From: Heliopora coerulea
Taxonomy: Eukaryota; Cnidaria; Anthozoa; Scleralcyonacea; Helioporidae
Assembly: GCA_030142905.1 (NCBI GenBank)
Contig: JASJOG010000119.1
Span: forward strand, 152,501 to 216,500
Length of the DNA: 64,000 nt
Reading direction: 5' to 3'
Position 1 is the first letter of the stretch, and each line of letters starts with the position of its first letter. Of the stretch, positions 46,150-59,128 are shown in pieces. The position numbers and the translations under genes were made by a program. Under the pieces are notes generated by a model. The model ran no database searches and was not told the DNA's origin. It saw only the letters and a list, made by a program, of their open reading frames with translations.

Positions 46150-47782
46150 ACGATCAAATACAGTTTGCAGACCGGGAAACTTCCGGGAATTGTTTAGATA
46201 AATGTCATTCACTTTGCTTGGTTCACAAGTGACTGCTGAAGGAGTACATGACAACCTATTTTTTTTGCACTAAGGTAAAGCGCTGAGTTTGGAAAAAAAA
46301 TGGATTTTCACTCTGCAACTTGTTTGATTTGCGTGATGAACATTCTTAGACAAGAGAAATGGACACCTCAACGAACAATTGTCACAATGCGAGTAAGCAG
46401 CTTGAGTGTGAACGATACAAAAGATTAAAAAGAAAAAAGTCTTAAACGCAAAGTTCGGAACGAAAAGTTAGCTCGAATTTGTATGGTAGAAATTTTGTTG
46501 TTTTTTTTTCCAAGAAAGTGTTAGGGTTTGCAGGAAGTGTTGATACTCAGTTAAGATTTTAGCAAAGTTCACCTAAGTACTCTTCCGTGCCAGCCAATGG
46601 CAATGGTTGACTTGGAAAGCGCCGACTTCACAGTGTCACAAAGGGCGCAAACAGAGAGTGGATTTAATGGTTTATTTAACAAACAGTGTGGCTTAATGAC
46701 TTTGTTTGCTTCAATGCTCTATGATTAAAACTTGTCATCTTCGAGTTTCATTTGTCTGCATCCAGTCTTTGAGAAAAGATCGTTAATTTGTGCGGCGTTG
46801 TAAAAGCATACGTTGTAAAGCTTTCGATCAACACGTTCACTTACCAGCAAATATTCGCAATTCCCTACTAAAATTGTATTTGCGTTCAGGTTTTTGCGTT
46901 TATAAACTCACAATTGACATGATTTATAAGGTATCAAAAACAAATCTACCTGCAAATGAATCACGTCTTGCTATCATTAGTAAATATTCCAGTGGTATAA
47001 CTGACAATGAGGTGGAAAGGAAAATGGAGACGATGGTATTAAAACCCTGAAGGTTGACGATGTTTTTCTAATATTTGTATGCACTTGTGAAGCACGAAAT
47101 CCTGAGCCATTGAACATGGGCGTATGAAGGTAGGTCTGATGTGGGGCTCTCCAGCTCTTCCCCACCCCCCACAAACAGCGCATGATGGTGGTCATTCGGG
47201 TGAACTTTTAATTTAACTGTTCTAAAATTCGGCAAGTCATAGGTATCCTGTCTTTTTGAGTCTTAGATTCGAACACTGTCAGTTCTGTTCGAACATATTT
47301 ACGTCACCGTTGAAAAATCCCTCCCGTACGCCCATTTTACTGAATTTTATCCACTGAAAAATGTGTAAACAAATTACAAATACTGGTTAAACAACGTCGC
47401 TTAGGAGAACTTCATTTTGTTTCTTGGCATAGGCGCTGAAAGCTAATAAAACAGTAATATAAATCGTAGCAAGTTTAATCCAAACAGTTCAACTGTGTTT
47501 ACTCCTCGTCAAAACTGTTGTCGAACGCGAAAGAAAGTGAACTTTGAGAGTAATGTGAAAATGAAGTTTTTGACTTTTCATCATTATTGTGAAGTGAATC
47601 AAATTCCTAACGTCGCTTGGAGGTGGGAGAAAAAACAGTCAACGTACCAGTTTCACCACAGAAGAAATAACAGCCCATCATCTAAACAAATATTCATGAT
47701 CTTTCTAGATTCCCAGGGGACAGAAAGGAATTGATAAAAAAAGGACATTAAGATTTCGTTCTTTAGACATTTTTTTTAAAAT
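46150..47782. other. Spacer
   Basis: AT-rich, no recognised exon. Short plus-strand frames at 46790-47050 and 47495-47734 lack domain similarity and start context. Confidence 0.4.
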
Positions 47783-47999
47783 TTAAAAAAGCAATGACGA
47801 AAAACGCCCCTTCTTCAGCACATCCCACAAGTGGTTACCAGTTTCAATGCTACTGATGTTTTCGTCATCCGTTTTCGTAACTTTAACGACGGCTGGTGAA
47901 GTGTGTGACAGACAGTAATCATGGTCGGTGATGCGAACTACATGTAGGAATCAGAAGGATTTGGAAAGAATGTAAATAGGTTAACGTCCATGGTTTTCT

Positions 48000-50900
48000 T
48001 TACTGAGTTGCCGCTACACTCATGATTAACGTAATGTTGTCTCCTTTGAGAACGATCCGACCTAAATTGAAATATCAGAGAGAAATTTTAGGATCAATAT
48101 GTGTGAAACCATCAGCTGGACGACGGTTGGTGCTCTGACGTTTCACCCGTCACTCTACTGTCGACTTAACATTAAGGGCCGTTTACACGTGACAGTCTAC
48201 GCAGCAAGATATCCGTTTATGATTCCGCTGTAGTTTATCCTCGACACTCTCGTCAGTTAAACACATGCTCCAGGATGTCAATGGCAAGGCACTAAATCGC
48301 ACGTGTAAACAGCCGTTTACCAAGGTGGGGTACACATGTTGCTTATGCAAAGATCAGTTCGTTCTTCCTACCTAATGTTTTTCTTGTTTTGCTTTTCAAA
48401 TGAACTTCCTCAGCTTCGTCAAGAACAAGATTCATGTACTCGTCGAAACCCTGAATGAAAATAAACACGTTATTTAGAAGACACTCGTTTGTAACTCTTT
48501 ATGAAAAAGACAAATATCTAGTTAGTAGTTGCAACTGACATACCAAACTGTCCTGATTTAGGTAAACTGTTCCTTACTTTACCCAGCTTAGGTGCCCTGT
48601 ATATCTTAAACAGTTTGTAAACATGGCTATTTAGTTGTATTCACGTTGTAATATACCATACTGTTTGCATCCAAATTGTATGGAATTTTCTACGGCTCAT
48701 CTGCAATATCTCTTGCAGTTTGATAGCTTATACAGTGTCAGTTACAGTACATAAAGGAATGAGAGGTATGCTGTCTGTCTGAGATAATGGCCACAACTAA
48801 TGTGCAGGCCTGTGAAGTGATCAGTGTTTGTTAGTCAAAGTAAAATCCTTGATAAACATCTAATGGAAGTAAGTAAGCAATGGAACCAGTGAACAAACAC
48901 TTGCAACCTTGGCTTTCCAGGGATTTAATTATGTAAGTGGAAAAACAAGCACTTTTTTTAAGAAATAAAGGATTTGGAAAGATTTGAACATCCATCTGTA
49001 ACAATTCTTCTGGCAATCACTTCAAAAAGTGATGTCCAAGGGATTCACCATATTTTGATCTAGATGCGGAAGCTGCACGTACTGGTACGTGCAGTCTGAG
49101 CAGAATTGAATCAAGGAATTGAGTAGATCTGTTTGATCAGTATATACTGTTTCCTCTAATGTGCAGCTTGGGCATTTATATAAAATTTGTATCTTAACCC
49201 ATTAAGGGTCAAGGGCACTCTTTAATATTTTACTTTGGCTAACACCAGATGATTTTACCCATTAAAGGGATGAGTCCTGGCCATTAATGAGTTAAGTGGG
49301 CACTTCATTGATGTGTTATAAACACATGAATGTGTAAATGTTCAAATGTGTAAATACTTATTGTTCACATCAATAGTGAACAACATGAAGTTTCTACATC
49401 ATTTTAGTCAAAATGAGGAAAACTTGGCATGATTTTTCGAAATAATATGCCAAAAACTCTAAACAGATACAAGGTTAAGGAGATGTCTGTTAAGATGGTG
49501 TTGAGTCCTCAAATGGCCAGGGCTGACCCCTGAATAAAATACTAGAGTGCAGCCTTGCCCCTTGTTGGGTTAAATCCACTTTTTGTAACAATAATATATT
49601 TTTCTTCCACTAATTTAAGCCCTGACAGACATCAATCAGTAAAATTACTCACAATAATATGTCCCTCGATCCTCATGTTTGTCTGTTCATAAAGCCAGAC
49701 TTGGATTCTTGACCTCTGGTAACCAATCAAAGGAAAATTATCATAAGGCTAGTTAAAACCTGACAAAAACATTCAACCCAACAACAGTTTGAAATGATTA
49801 ATTTTGAAATGAGTTCATATAAAGTTTGGCACTTGATTTGAACAAGCTTAGAAAACAAAATAATTATGTCATCCAATGTTTACAACTTCATATAATCAAC
49901 TACTCTTTTAAAGAATAAATGATCTGAATTTTGAAGTCAAGGTTTGAAATAATAGTTCAATAAGGCATGGTTGAAAAAAGAAGAGTTACAGCTATGTATA
50001 AGTACATAAAAGCACTGCAAATTACTGTAATGCTGACCTGCTGTAAACATGAAGCAACTCAAACACTGAAGTGAATGAGTAACTTAAATGCAAACTAAGA
50101 AGACTGAAACAGCAGTAAAATTCAAAAAGAAATTGAACCATTGTAAGGTATTTATATAATTTATACCTAATTTGATTTAGCCTCTACAATGAAGTATTTG
50201 TTTTCAGCTTTTTTAACACAAACCATGTTGCTTCATTGCTCACTCTCCAGCATATCATCATGAAAATAATTTCCCATACAAACTGTTACCCCACTCTCAG
50301 TTAATAAGTCATTATTTGAGTCAGTTACCTCATAAAATTGAGTAGTGTTATTATTTTACAGTTACTGGAATATAAAGAGGTTTTTAGCCAGTTAAAAATA
50401 CATAATCTTAGTATATAATAAAAATAATATGCACTTAATACTCACATTCTGCAAGTACCTGAATATTAGATTCTAGATACACAAAAAGCAGTTAAGGAAA
50501 AGATAATTCACAGTGATAAACCAAAATCTTTCCATTTTAAACAACTTTACAAGACTAAACAATGGTGGATTGTTTGTTTTCCTGTCACACCATGCCATCT
50601 CACAGTTTCATAATTTGTCAGGATAAAATAGTAAAACACAAATTCATTTATAAATGGTTGAACAAGATAATTTTCAATCCACGTTTGCAAAGGGTGTCAC
50701 ACCAAACCATTCTTGCACATACAGGCAGCACCTTCTTTTACCACCTTCTAATAATTATCTGACATTTGCCAGAATGAAAAATAATTAAAGGTTATCTCAA
50801 TGCAAGACAGGTTAAACATTTTCTGGTAGACAATACTGAAGGAGTTGAGATAAATATAACACAAGGTAAGCTTATAGGAGCTTTATGAAATCACAAATGA

Positions 50901-51825
50901 TATCCAAATATTTATCAAAGTCAAAGTCACTTTATTTTAGCAGGGTAGCCCATTCAGCAAGAGCTGGTATTCAGAGAGGCTCTGTAAACTCATTCCCTTA
51001 AAACAATGATTTCAGGTCTCAGGACAGGGATTGGATTAATTATAGAATATGCAGGAAGCAAAATTTCCCTTGTCCATACTGGCTACATGCCTAAACCTAA
51101 AACTGTAAACCTAACCTTAACCCAAACTACAGTATAACCCTAAACCTAACCTATCCCTAACCCTCGTACTATCCAGGGCTGGAAGAGATGGTATGGCTGG
51201 TATGGCTGTGGCCTTACCACTTTTCATGAAATGGATCATATGTCATGGTAATGAGGACATAAAATCATAAATAGCACCTTGGCAACAGAACAATCAATCT
51301 TACGGAGAGAAACTTGTGACAACGGCACGTATTGGTAGCCCATCAACTATTCTAAGCCAGAGGTCTGGCCTGTGGAACCAGAAAGGTCGCCCCACCTCTG
51401 AGTCAAAGTATTAGTCCCACAGACACACACATACACGTTGGGGGTAGGGGAGAAACTATACTGTAAATGATCAAAAATTGTAGATGAAAGACAAACTTTA
51501 TCCAACAACTTTCTGTCTACAAACATTTACAAAATTTACTAACATTCACAACTGACACAATCGCCCATTTTTCATTCACTCTACACGGTCTTGTTCTCAA
51601 TTAGATATAAACGTTTAATTTGTTAAGTGCATGCTAATATAGATACCTAAATTTACCTCAAACTCGAGGAACTACCATACCACGTGCGGCACAGCTATCA
51701 TTTGATTCCTTCTTCTAGCCAGCTAGTTAACACAAACGCTGTCGCAAATACTAGTTACTTTATGCTAAAAAGGATACAATTGGCTGTACCATAACCTTCT
51801 GTACTTTTTGTCCCTTGTATGCCAT
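48000..51825 (-). CDS. SNRPE: Small nuclear ribonucleoprotein E (Sm protein E)
   Basis: Five exons on the minus strand with exact phases: 51825-51778 (ATG), 50472-50446 (27-nt exon encoding NLIFRYLQN), 49715-49653, 48450-48372, 48061-48000 (TAA). The 92-residue product equals the length of human SmE. The Sm fold is complete: Sm1 motif ([20 protein letters not shown]) and Sm2 motif ([12 protein letters not shown]), with N-terminal KVQKVMVQP as in other SmE proteins. SmE is part of the heptameric Sm ring on U1, U2, U4 and U5 snRNA in the nucleus and is needed for pre-mRNA splicing. All exons are short, so the gene is invisible as long open frames. Every donor is GT (GTATCC, GTGAGT, GTGAGT, GTAGGA) and every acceptor AG. 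Confidence 0.96.
48175..48321. mobile_element. Short inverted-repeat element (MITE-like)
   Basis: In SNRPE intron 4. The left end GGGCCGTTTACACGTG pairs with the right end CACGTGTAAACAGCCG. About 145 bp, non-coding, of the GTTTACACG-ended type common in invertebrate genomes. Confidence 0.5.
49227..49258 (-). repeat. Dispersed 33-bp repeat (copy 2)
   Basis: On the minus strand GTAAAATCATCTGGTGTTAG then CCAAAGTAAAAT, in SNRPE intron 3. Matches the copies at 17664, 54835 and 61558. Confidence 0.55.
51087..51166. repeat. Degenerate telomere-like (CCTAAC)n tract
   Basis: CCTAAACCTAAAACTG ... ACCCTAAACCTAACC ... CCCTAACCCTCG: about 80 nt of variants of the CCCTAA telomere repeat inside SNRPE intron 1. 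A weaker TTAGGG-like patch occurs near 52220-52265. Confidence 0.55.
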
Positions 51826-52985
51826 TATGTCGCCAATAAATGATCCAAAAACAAAGTATGACAAACGAACAAAAAATTTTCTATTCAGAGCTAAACGAAC
51901 CACCGAGTTTCCACATTCGGTAAGTCGATAACATGGACAGCGGTCACGTACTCCTTGTAGTTAAGGTAGCACCATCAAATTCTCATTAACCCTTTCTTGC
52001 ATGAATTTTCCCCCCTTTTTTTCTTAATCCTCTTTTGTTGTGTTGTCATATTTTTTCCTTTGTCCTATTGTTATAATCTGTTGTTGGGCAACGATAGAAT
52101 GCTGGAAAAGATTTGTTAAACGGGTTAGGTCATTATTTATTCAGGGGAAGGCTATTTCTTTGGCTTCACAATGATATTTCTTTAAGAATCTGAACGCATA
52201 CATTCAGTTTAAAACTGATAGGGTTAGAGTTAGCTTTGGAGTTATGATTAGCGTTAGGATTATGGTTAAAGATTGGACTTGTATTGGTATAAATAAATTA
52301 TCAAATCGTAACCCAAAGTCACTCGGTGGACTTCTTCCGTTGTATTCGATAAAATTGAATATCTATCGAAAATTTCACTAAATAAACCGAAGAGTTAGTG
52401 AGTGAGAGTTGGATGTCTGAAGAGATCCCTCCACAATTTCTAACTTAGTCCATGAACGCTATCCAAGATTACCTTAGCAACTCACGCCTTTCAGTAAGCA
52501 AACATTTCATTTAAATTGTCAACCTTGATGCTCAACTCGAAAACTAATCTCACACTTTCAGTATTTGCAATTTGGCATCGTCTAGTCTGTTAACCGAACA
52601 TTAGCATTATATTTTTAATTAAAGAAATATATCGAGCGAAATTGATTTTGATTTATCAATTACGTTGCCATTAAAACGCTTATCACTTCTGTTCTGTTCG
52701 AGTTTGTGTGTACACAAGAATATGAAACGAATATATCTCGTAAATTGGATAATCGTGAAAGCTGCAGAGCAACAGCTTTCTTAATTTGAAACATGGTATT
52801 TGTAGGGAACTATCCGTCGTATCTTTACTTTATTAAAAGCCATTTCCTTGAAGCCGAAGTTAAACCCTTGCTAAGCCTCGTTGGCTTAATGAGATTTGCA
52901 TTACACGAGTTAAGCGACACGAAGGCTACGCGAAGTAAATACAAGTATTTCGAATGAATAAAAATCCACAACGCCAACAGACTAA

Positions 52986-53203
52986 GACCCCGTTCACACG
53001 ATACCGGTACGAAATGAAACCGTAACGAAATTATTACGGTTAGGCCTTGCGTTCACACGGTACCGGTATGAAAATGCATGAAACCATAATGCTAACCGTA
53101 ACGATTTGAAACCGTAATGTGAAACCGTAATCGTGTGAACAGGTTCGTACCGTGATATTTTGATACCGGTGCAGTTTCGTACCGGTATCGTGTGAACGGG
53201 GTC
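52986..53203. mobile_element. Harbinger-type MITE with TAA target duplication
   Basis: 218 bp. Ends are GACCCCGTTCACACGATACC and GGTATCGTGTGAACGGGGTC, exact inverted repeats that extend inward with further pairing (GGTACGAAA / TTTCGTACC). Direct TAA copies flank it at 52983-52985 and 53204-53206. A 3-bp TWA target duplication is characteristic of PIF/Harbinger elements. The inside is built of further diverged copies of the same ACCGTAACG and ACCGGTA words. No coding capacity. Confidence 0.75.
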
Positions 53204-54834
53204 TAACAACCGAACCGTGAGCAATATTTTTCTGAGAAAAATAGGCGTACCTTCTGGGATTAAATCCGGTGTTTGCCCACGCCATTTCTCTCTGACAACC
53301 TTCTCATCAAGAACACGGGAAAAAAAAAAAGAAAAAGCACATTTCCATTCTACTGTTCATTCCCTAATGAATATTTCTTTTTTCTTTTGGGTTATCCAGG
53401 GTTTTTTTTTCATACATCGAGATCGTTTCAGCACGACTACCAATCTATACCTCGATCATGTCATGATGATTGTCTGAGCACAATTATTCACAGTTTACCG
53501 AACGTCTAGCATTGTAATTTCAACCGGTTGTTTGAAATATTAACGCTTACGTTCTTTCATTTAACTTACAATGTGGGCTTCAATGGTTGCTGTCTCGCAT
53601 GGTCGCCGGCATGGCAAGGCACTTAGACTCACGCTACCGATGAACCCTGGCTGGTAGAACGTTTACCAACTGATGACACACATTACAACCGTAAATATAT
53701 AAGTACTATTTACAATATGCGCGGCGGTGTTGTATTGGATATTGAAGCACAAATCAAAGGCGTGTGATTGTATGTCTGATACAACATAGAAACGAACATT
53801 GTGAAGTACGTAGGATACCAATACATCTAAACATTCACGTTATTCAAAAATGATGAAGGTTACAGCGATTTTAGTCGACAAAATAGCATGAAAAGTTGAT
53901 GAAAATCACGAGTTGTATCACATTCACTACAACTTTTTTTAAATTTTAAAACAAATTTTAAATTCTTCTACTTTTACTTCATGAATTATCAATAAGTGTT
54001 ATCAGTAATATTCAGGCATTTACAGTCAGCATCAGTAAAGAAAAAAGTAGAAGAATAATTTTCGAATGTATACTTTATACTTTTAGATTCCACCGAGACC
54101 TATTGATGTACTCTGTTAAAAATTTCTTTCACAACATGAAAATCTGCTGTAATATTTGGTTTACAAGAAATAAATTGTAAAACTACTTCACAATATAAAG
54201 TACTTTTCTTGAGAGGAAAAATTTCCTTAGCTAACCTGACAAACTACGGTGATACTTTATATTTCTAATACCCATTAATTGTAAATTCACTTTTATTCAG
54301 TAAATTTACTGTACTTTTTCTGACGACAGAGCTTCTTGTAGTTTTTACAGTGAAATAACAGATACTTTTAAACAGTGTAGCAAGTCATAGTTTTCGCTCT
54401 TGTTTATAAGTTGTACTTATAGAGCTATACATACCGTATGACTGCTGCTACACTTATGGCAAAACATATAATTTTTTCTAAAGTTACCTGCACCAGCAAG
54501 TACACCTACACTTACAAAAATACAATATTTAGTGCAACAACAAGCGAAGTTATCACTTGGCAGCTTTTGCCCACCTGACTCGCCACACCATCAATGCAAC
54601 CAATAATCTGTCAAGTTATAAACTCATGTAGTGAACCACATGCAGATATCGCACTTGTAACGATCTTTTGAAATGAAAAGCTTCACGAACTTACGCCTAC
54701 ACCTGCATGTGGACCTGCTGCGTACCGGCCGGTGTAATAACTGTTCCTGTGCGCGCCACTGTATCTATAGCTTTACAATTCAAAACAAATATGGCGTACA
54801 TTAATACTTTGGCCGCGGGAGCTCTACCCTTTCC

Positions 54835-54868
54835 CAGTAAAATAGTCTGGCGTTAGGCAGAGTACAAA
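54835..54868 (+). repeat. Dispersed 33-bp repeat (copy 3)
   Basis: CAGTAAAATAGTCTGGCGTT, then AGGCAGAGTACAAA. Same core as at 17664 and 61558. Confidence 0.55.
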
Positions 54869-57099
54869 ACAACAGAAGTCTTATCCTGCCGACAATGACT
54901 TAAAGCATATATGGTCAGTTCAAAAGAAGGCAAGGATGAGCGCTGTTAATTGTCAACGAGTATAAAAATGGTAACAGTTGTGTAAAGTTAACTAGGTAGC
55001 CCGACTTATATTAATGATATTGAGTTAAAAAAAAAAAGTTGTTGATTAAATGAAAATCCAGTCAAACACCAGAGGAAAGAAGCCTACAGGATGTTTCCTC
55101 CCCTGAAAATTCAAAGATCCATAGTTTTCAATCCATGTACTTGATTGTTCTTTTCCCTGGAACATAACCTTTTTACTCGTCAAAGGGAGACCTTGGTAGG
55201 CAAAGGATAAATCAAGCTTGTCAAACTAACATATTGATAAAGGCGTTGTAGTGATTTTTTTTTTAATATAGAAAAAAGCAAAATCCATTTTGAGTTAAAA
55301 AAGTTTCTGCTAACATCCTTGTTAAATGACTGTGTGTCACTTTTAAGTCGTTTAGAGTGATAGATGGACCTCACTTCGTCTTTTTACTGGGCCTCAATCA
55401 AATGTTTTAAAATGTTTATCCTTAAACAAGGGCAAAAAAATCAAGCCAAATCGACCTACCAAATTCTTTTCTTATTAGCAAAGATTAGCACCAGATAAGC
55501 GCACAGAATTTCGTTTTCTAATATCACATAAAATGAGTTTGTGGCTTAAAATCCTCATTGTTGATGCCATCTGTCGCGACAACAACCGTATCTAAGATTC
55601 AATTGGGTAAGATTCAATTAATATAAAAAAAAATTTTTTTCCCCTATACGATGTTTTAAATGGTTAGGAATGAGTAAACATCGAATTTTTTTTCCCGACA
55701 CCTAAATTAAACACACTAAACTCAAAATTTGGCTTATCTGTAATATATTTCATTATACGAATTTTCACTGTTCGTAATCCAGACATTGACAGGTGGTGAT
55801 GAGAGTTCGGCCGTCTTAGGTCAGATATAATTACAATAAGTTTACGTTTGGAAATGCCGAATTCCAGAACTAGTAAGATCCAGTATTCTGTTCTTTTCTT
55901 GATATAACAAACTGTTTCAGTCGTAGAATATGGAACTCGCAGAATATGGAACTTGAGCAAGTCAGGAAGTATAAGCAGGAAGTCACTTCACAAAAACTGG
56001 ATTCCGTCTACAATTTAACCGAAATAAGTGCACCACAAACTTAAACCCTCATCGTGTGGATTCGTGAGTACCAAGATAGTTCTCCACTAGCTCAGAGCAG
56101 TCCAAGAGAACGGAACCAAAATGTACCACACACAGACCTAATTATGAACGCGATTTTCCCATCTCAACTCAAGACCACACTAAGTGAATTCAACACCCAA
56201 TTTTAGACTTAAGTAAATTCCACAGTGAACTGAGGATGTTATCGTAAAACTGTAGATAAGACGTCATGTCATCAAGCCTTATAGCGTCCTTAAAGGATGA
56301 ACAAATAGTTTCTTGTCACGAAAATGTTTTGTCGTCCCTTATTTCAAGGAATTGGCAAGAACTCACCCGTAATACAAACCCATATACCGTGGCATAAATA
56401 AACCCAAACATTATGATTAAAGAAATAAAAAATAACGAAATAAATATCCCCCGGAAATGTTCGAGTGCCAAGTGTTGAATGGATTTTCAACACTTCTTAA
56501 AATGAAATGAAAATGAGAGGTTTTGAAACTTCAGTGTCGTGTCTCACTTCGCTGTTCGCTAAACTAATGTCTTGTAATTTCCAATGGAAACCACGGGTCT
56601 TGTAATAACTAGAGGAACGCTTTGGTTATTTCTTAATTAATCTGCGAAGTTTTTCACCGAAATTAAATACTAAATTTGGTGTTATTGGGAGAGAGATGCC
56701 ATCGGAGGTTCATTATTGGTATTTAGTAAAAAAAGAAAACAACGAGAGTGAAAATTACTCGTACGAGAAATCACGAATATAAAAAAAGTTTAAAAAGTAC
56801 GTAGCATGGAGATGAGCGTAACGCGTGTAATTAATGGTTTTAATCAAAATTCGTTGACGGTACACACAAGCTTTGCATATACACACATATAAACATGCAT
56901 TATTCAGGATTTTTGTTACTTGGATAAGCGATTGGGAGCAAAAGAAAATATGACAGCAGATGCCAACAAAAACCGACGAAAAATGAATTAAGAGCCAGTA
57001 AATGCTAGAGTAGAATTTCACATTTACTAATTTTTTACCTTTCTTTCACGAGGCTATTTTTAGCTATCTAGACAAAGAAACTAATGCTACATCGGTATC

Positions 57100-58347
57100 T
57101 TATACTGAAGTTTCATGATAGCATGTTTCGGCGTTTTTAAATGTAAACATTGACGACGGTGTTAAGCTGTTCCCTTCGTTCGCAGACGATAGGGCACAGT
57201 AATCAGTGTTCTGCTCGTATACAAAGTTATCACTCGCGCTCTCTTCGTTAGCTCGGGACGTACAGAGCGAGATGCCGCGGTTTGTAATGACACAAATTGC
57301 ATTCTCGCGTGGAAACGCGTTTGTCATTTTGTCGCAGAGTAAACACAGTACGGAGCGAAATTCACGATTGAAAATTGAATAAATGACCGGGTTCATGGCG
57401 CTGTTTAACATTGGTAATGTGTACACAAAGGTTATACCGATTATTTGTTGCAAGGTAAAACTCAGTCCGTCACTGATGCATTCCGGGCAATGTTGCTGCA
57501 CTAGAATTATGACGAAAAGCGGGAACCAACAAAGAAGGAAAGTCCCAACAACAATCATCAGCGTCTTGGTTGCTTTCAGTTCGCGGAGTAGTAGACGGTT
57601 TTTAATTGAGCGTTCACTCTTGGACTGCTCGGATCCGTTGTTGTCTTGCGTGTCCAAATGGTGAGGAACGGCGGAGTGAACTTTGATCATTAACGCTTGA
57701 CGGAAAGCCAAGCGAAACACCAGCGAGTAGGAAACCACCAGGACAACGAGGGGAAGGAGTATTCCAAGGATTGTGGAAAATAAGTAATAAATCTTGTCCC
57801 TTTTGGCGCAGGCCGGTGCATGGATAAGAATGGCATCTTTGGACCAATTTTTGAAAGAAAGGGAAGATAGAAAAACAGCGTAACACCACACCATGCTAAT
57901 CGCGATAATACAACGTCTGCGAGTGACGATCTGCGCGTACTTGAAAGGATAGGAGAGCGCCAGGAAACGGTCAACTGAAACCAGGGCCACGTTCGTGGTA
58001 GAAGCACTGCTACAAAGAAGATCCATGAAGAGCCACAATTGACAAACGGTTGGGCCCAAGTTCCAAACCATTTGATTCAGATTATGATGGACCCTGAAAG
58101 GTATTATGGTGACCGCAATGAGAATGTCCGACACGGCTAAAGAGACAATGAAATAGTTGGTGGATTTACGTAGCTTTCGGCAAGACCACACGGCACAGAC
58201 GACAAGGCAGTTGCCCAAGAATGCGGCGATTAGTATCAAGATTAAGAAACAGGTCATTCCGACAATACTAGCTTGAGAATAAGACGGGACATGTTGACGG
58301 GCGCTCGTCGTGTAATTTTTCAACGTCTCGGTCTTCATCGTTGTCAT
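57100..58347 (-). CDS. Class A (rhodopsin-like) GPCR, monoamine-receptor-like, paralogue 2
   Basis: Single exon. The frame is open from 58665, but the GPCR-like part starts with MTTMKTETLKNYTT at 58347 (415 residues), and the upstream 106 codons look like untranslated leader. Numbering from 58347: GN at TM1 (Asn46), Asp74 in TM2, Cys102, Asp109 in DLLCSSAS at the amine-binding position of TM3, DRF instead of DRY (126-128), CWFP in TM6 and NPVIY in TM7. The long C-terminal tail is Ser/Thr-rich and ends ETCYHETSV. That last STSV-like end could be a PDZ ligand, a guess. It is closely similar to the GPCR at 33.6-34.7 kb in TM3, TM6 and TM7 and lies on the same strand, which suggests local duplication. 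Confidence 0.88.
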   Translation of the reverse strand: MTTMKTETLKNYTTSARQHVPSYSQASIVGMTCFLILILIAAFLGNCLVVCAVWSCRKLRKSTNYFIVSLAVSDILIAVTIIPFRVHHNLNQMVWNLGPTVCQLWLFMDLLCSSASTTNVALVSVDRFLALSYPFKYAQIVTRRRCIIAISMVWCYAVFLSSLSFKNWSKDAILIHAPACAKRDKIYYLFSTILGILLPLVVLVVSYSLVFRLAFRQALMIKVHSAVPHHLDTQDNNGSEQSKSERSIKNRLLLRELKATKTLMIVVGTFLLCWFPLFVIILVQQHCPECISDGLSFTLQQIIGITFVYTLPMLNSAMNPVIYSIFNREFRSVLCLLCDKMTNAFPRENAICVITNRGISLCTSRANEESASDNFVYEQNTDYCALSSANEGNSLTPSSMFTFKNAETCYHETSV

Positions 58348-59128
58348 GAATTTGAAGTAACGTTGAAGAAACGGATTGGCTCTCTTCCGGTGGTACGCAC
58401 GTCTTTCTACGAAAGCCTGTTGTTGTACACTGGCGCTAAGTTGTTGATAGTCAACTGACAACTGACAGTATCCTCGAAGGACCCATCCATGGACGGGCCG
58501 AGTGTAAATTATTAATGAGACGAACTCGGCAGAGAGTAGGATGTAAAATTTACAATCATAAAGACACCTGTACGACATGTGAAAACAAAAGGACATTTTA
58601 AGAGGATTGCAAGAGCAAACAGGCGTATTTGAATACAAAGAAACGTTACAGAAAAATTGAACCACACGTTGGACCTACAGTTATCGGTCCATCGCTAATG
58701 CCAAGGAAAAAAAATTATCCCACACGAATGTAAATTTTATGTTTGATAATTTCCCCGAGTTTACTAAAATTTTTATTTGATAGCTAAGATCAGCATGATT
58801 GAATCACGTTGGTTATTTCAACCAATGTACAGGCGCACTTAATTACTTCACGGGGAAGCAGCCTGATTTGGTCTTTCGCAAAAGTCAAAGATGTGCTTGT
58901 ATGCGGTTTGCTGTTTTTCTTATCCCGTGGTGATGGGTATGCTAAAAGTAAGCATACTTTGATTACCGGTCATTTACATGTAGTTAACCCGTGGTTAAGT
59001 TCCTTTCTACAGCTTTAGCTTGACGCACAGTTGCCGAAAGACAACAACTGGCCCACTGTTCACGCTTCATTTATGTATTGGTTCACATCTCACCATCGCG
59101 AAACATTTCGCCGCAAAAAAGCAACTGT

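Larger units (their letters stand above)
51826..57099. other. Gene-poor spacer
   Basis: Between SNRPE and the second GPCR. Apart from a 218-bp MITE at 52986-53203 and a dispersed-repeat copy at 54835, I see no exon, RNA gene or clear transposon. Short frames (for example 55664-55960 and 56755-57021, minus) lack recognisable domains. Confidence 0.45.

Noticed and set aside
58348..58665. 106-codon N-terminal extension of the second GPCR
   Set aside because: It has no similarity to receptor N-termini; a methionine just before the first glycosylation site and TM1 gives a normal receptor length.
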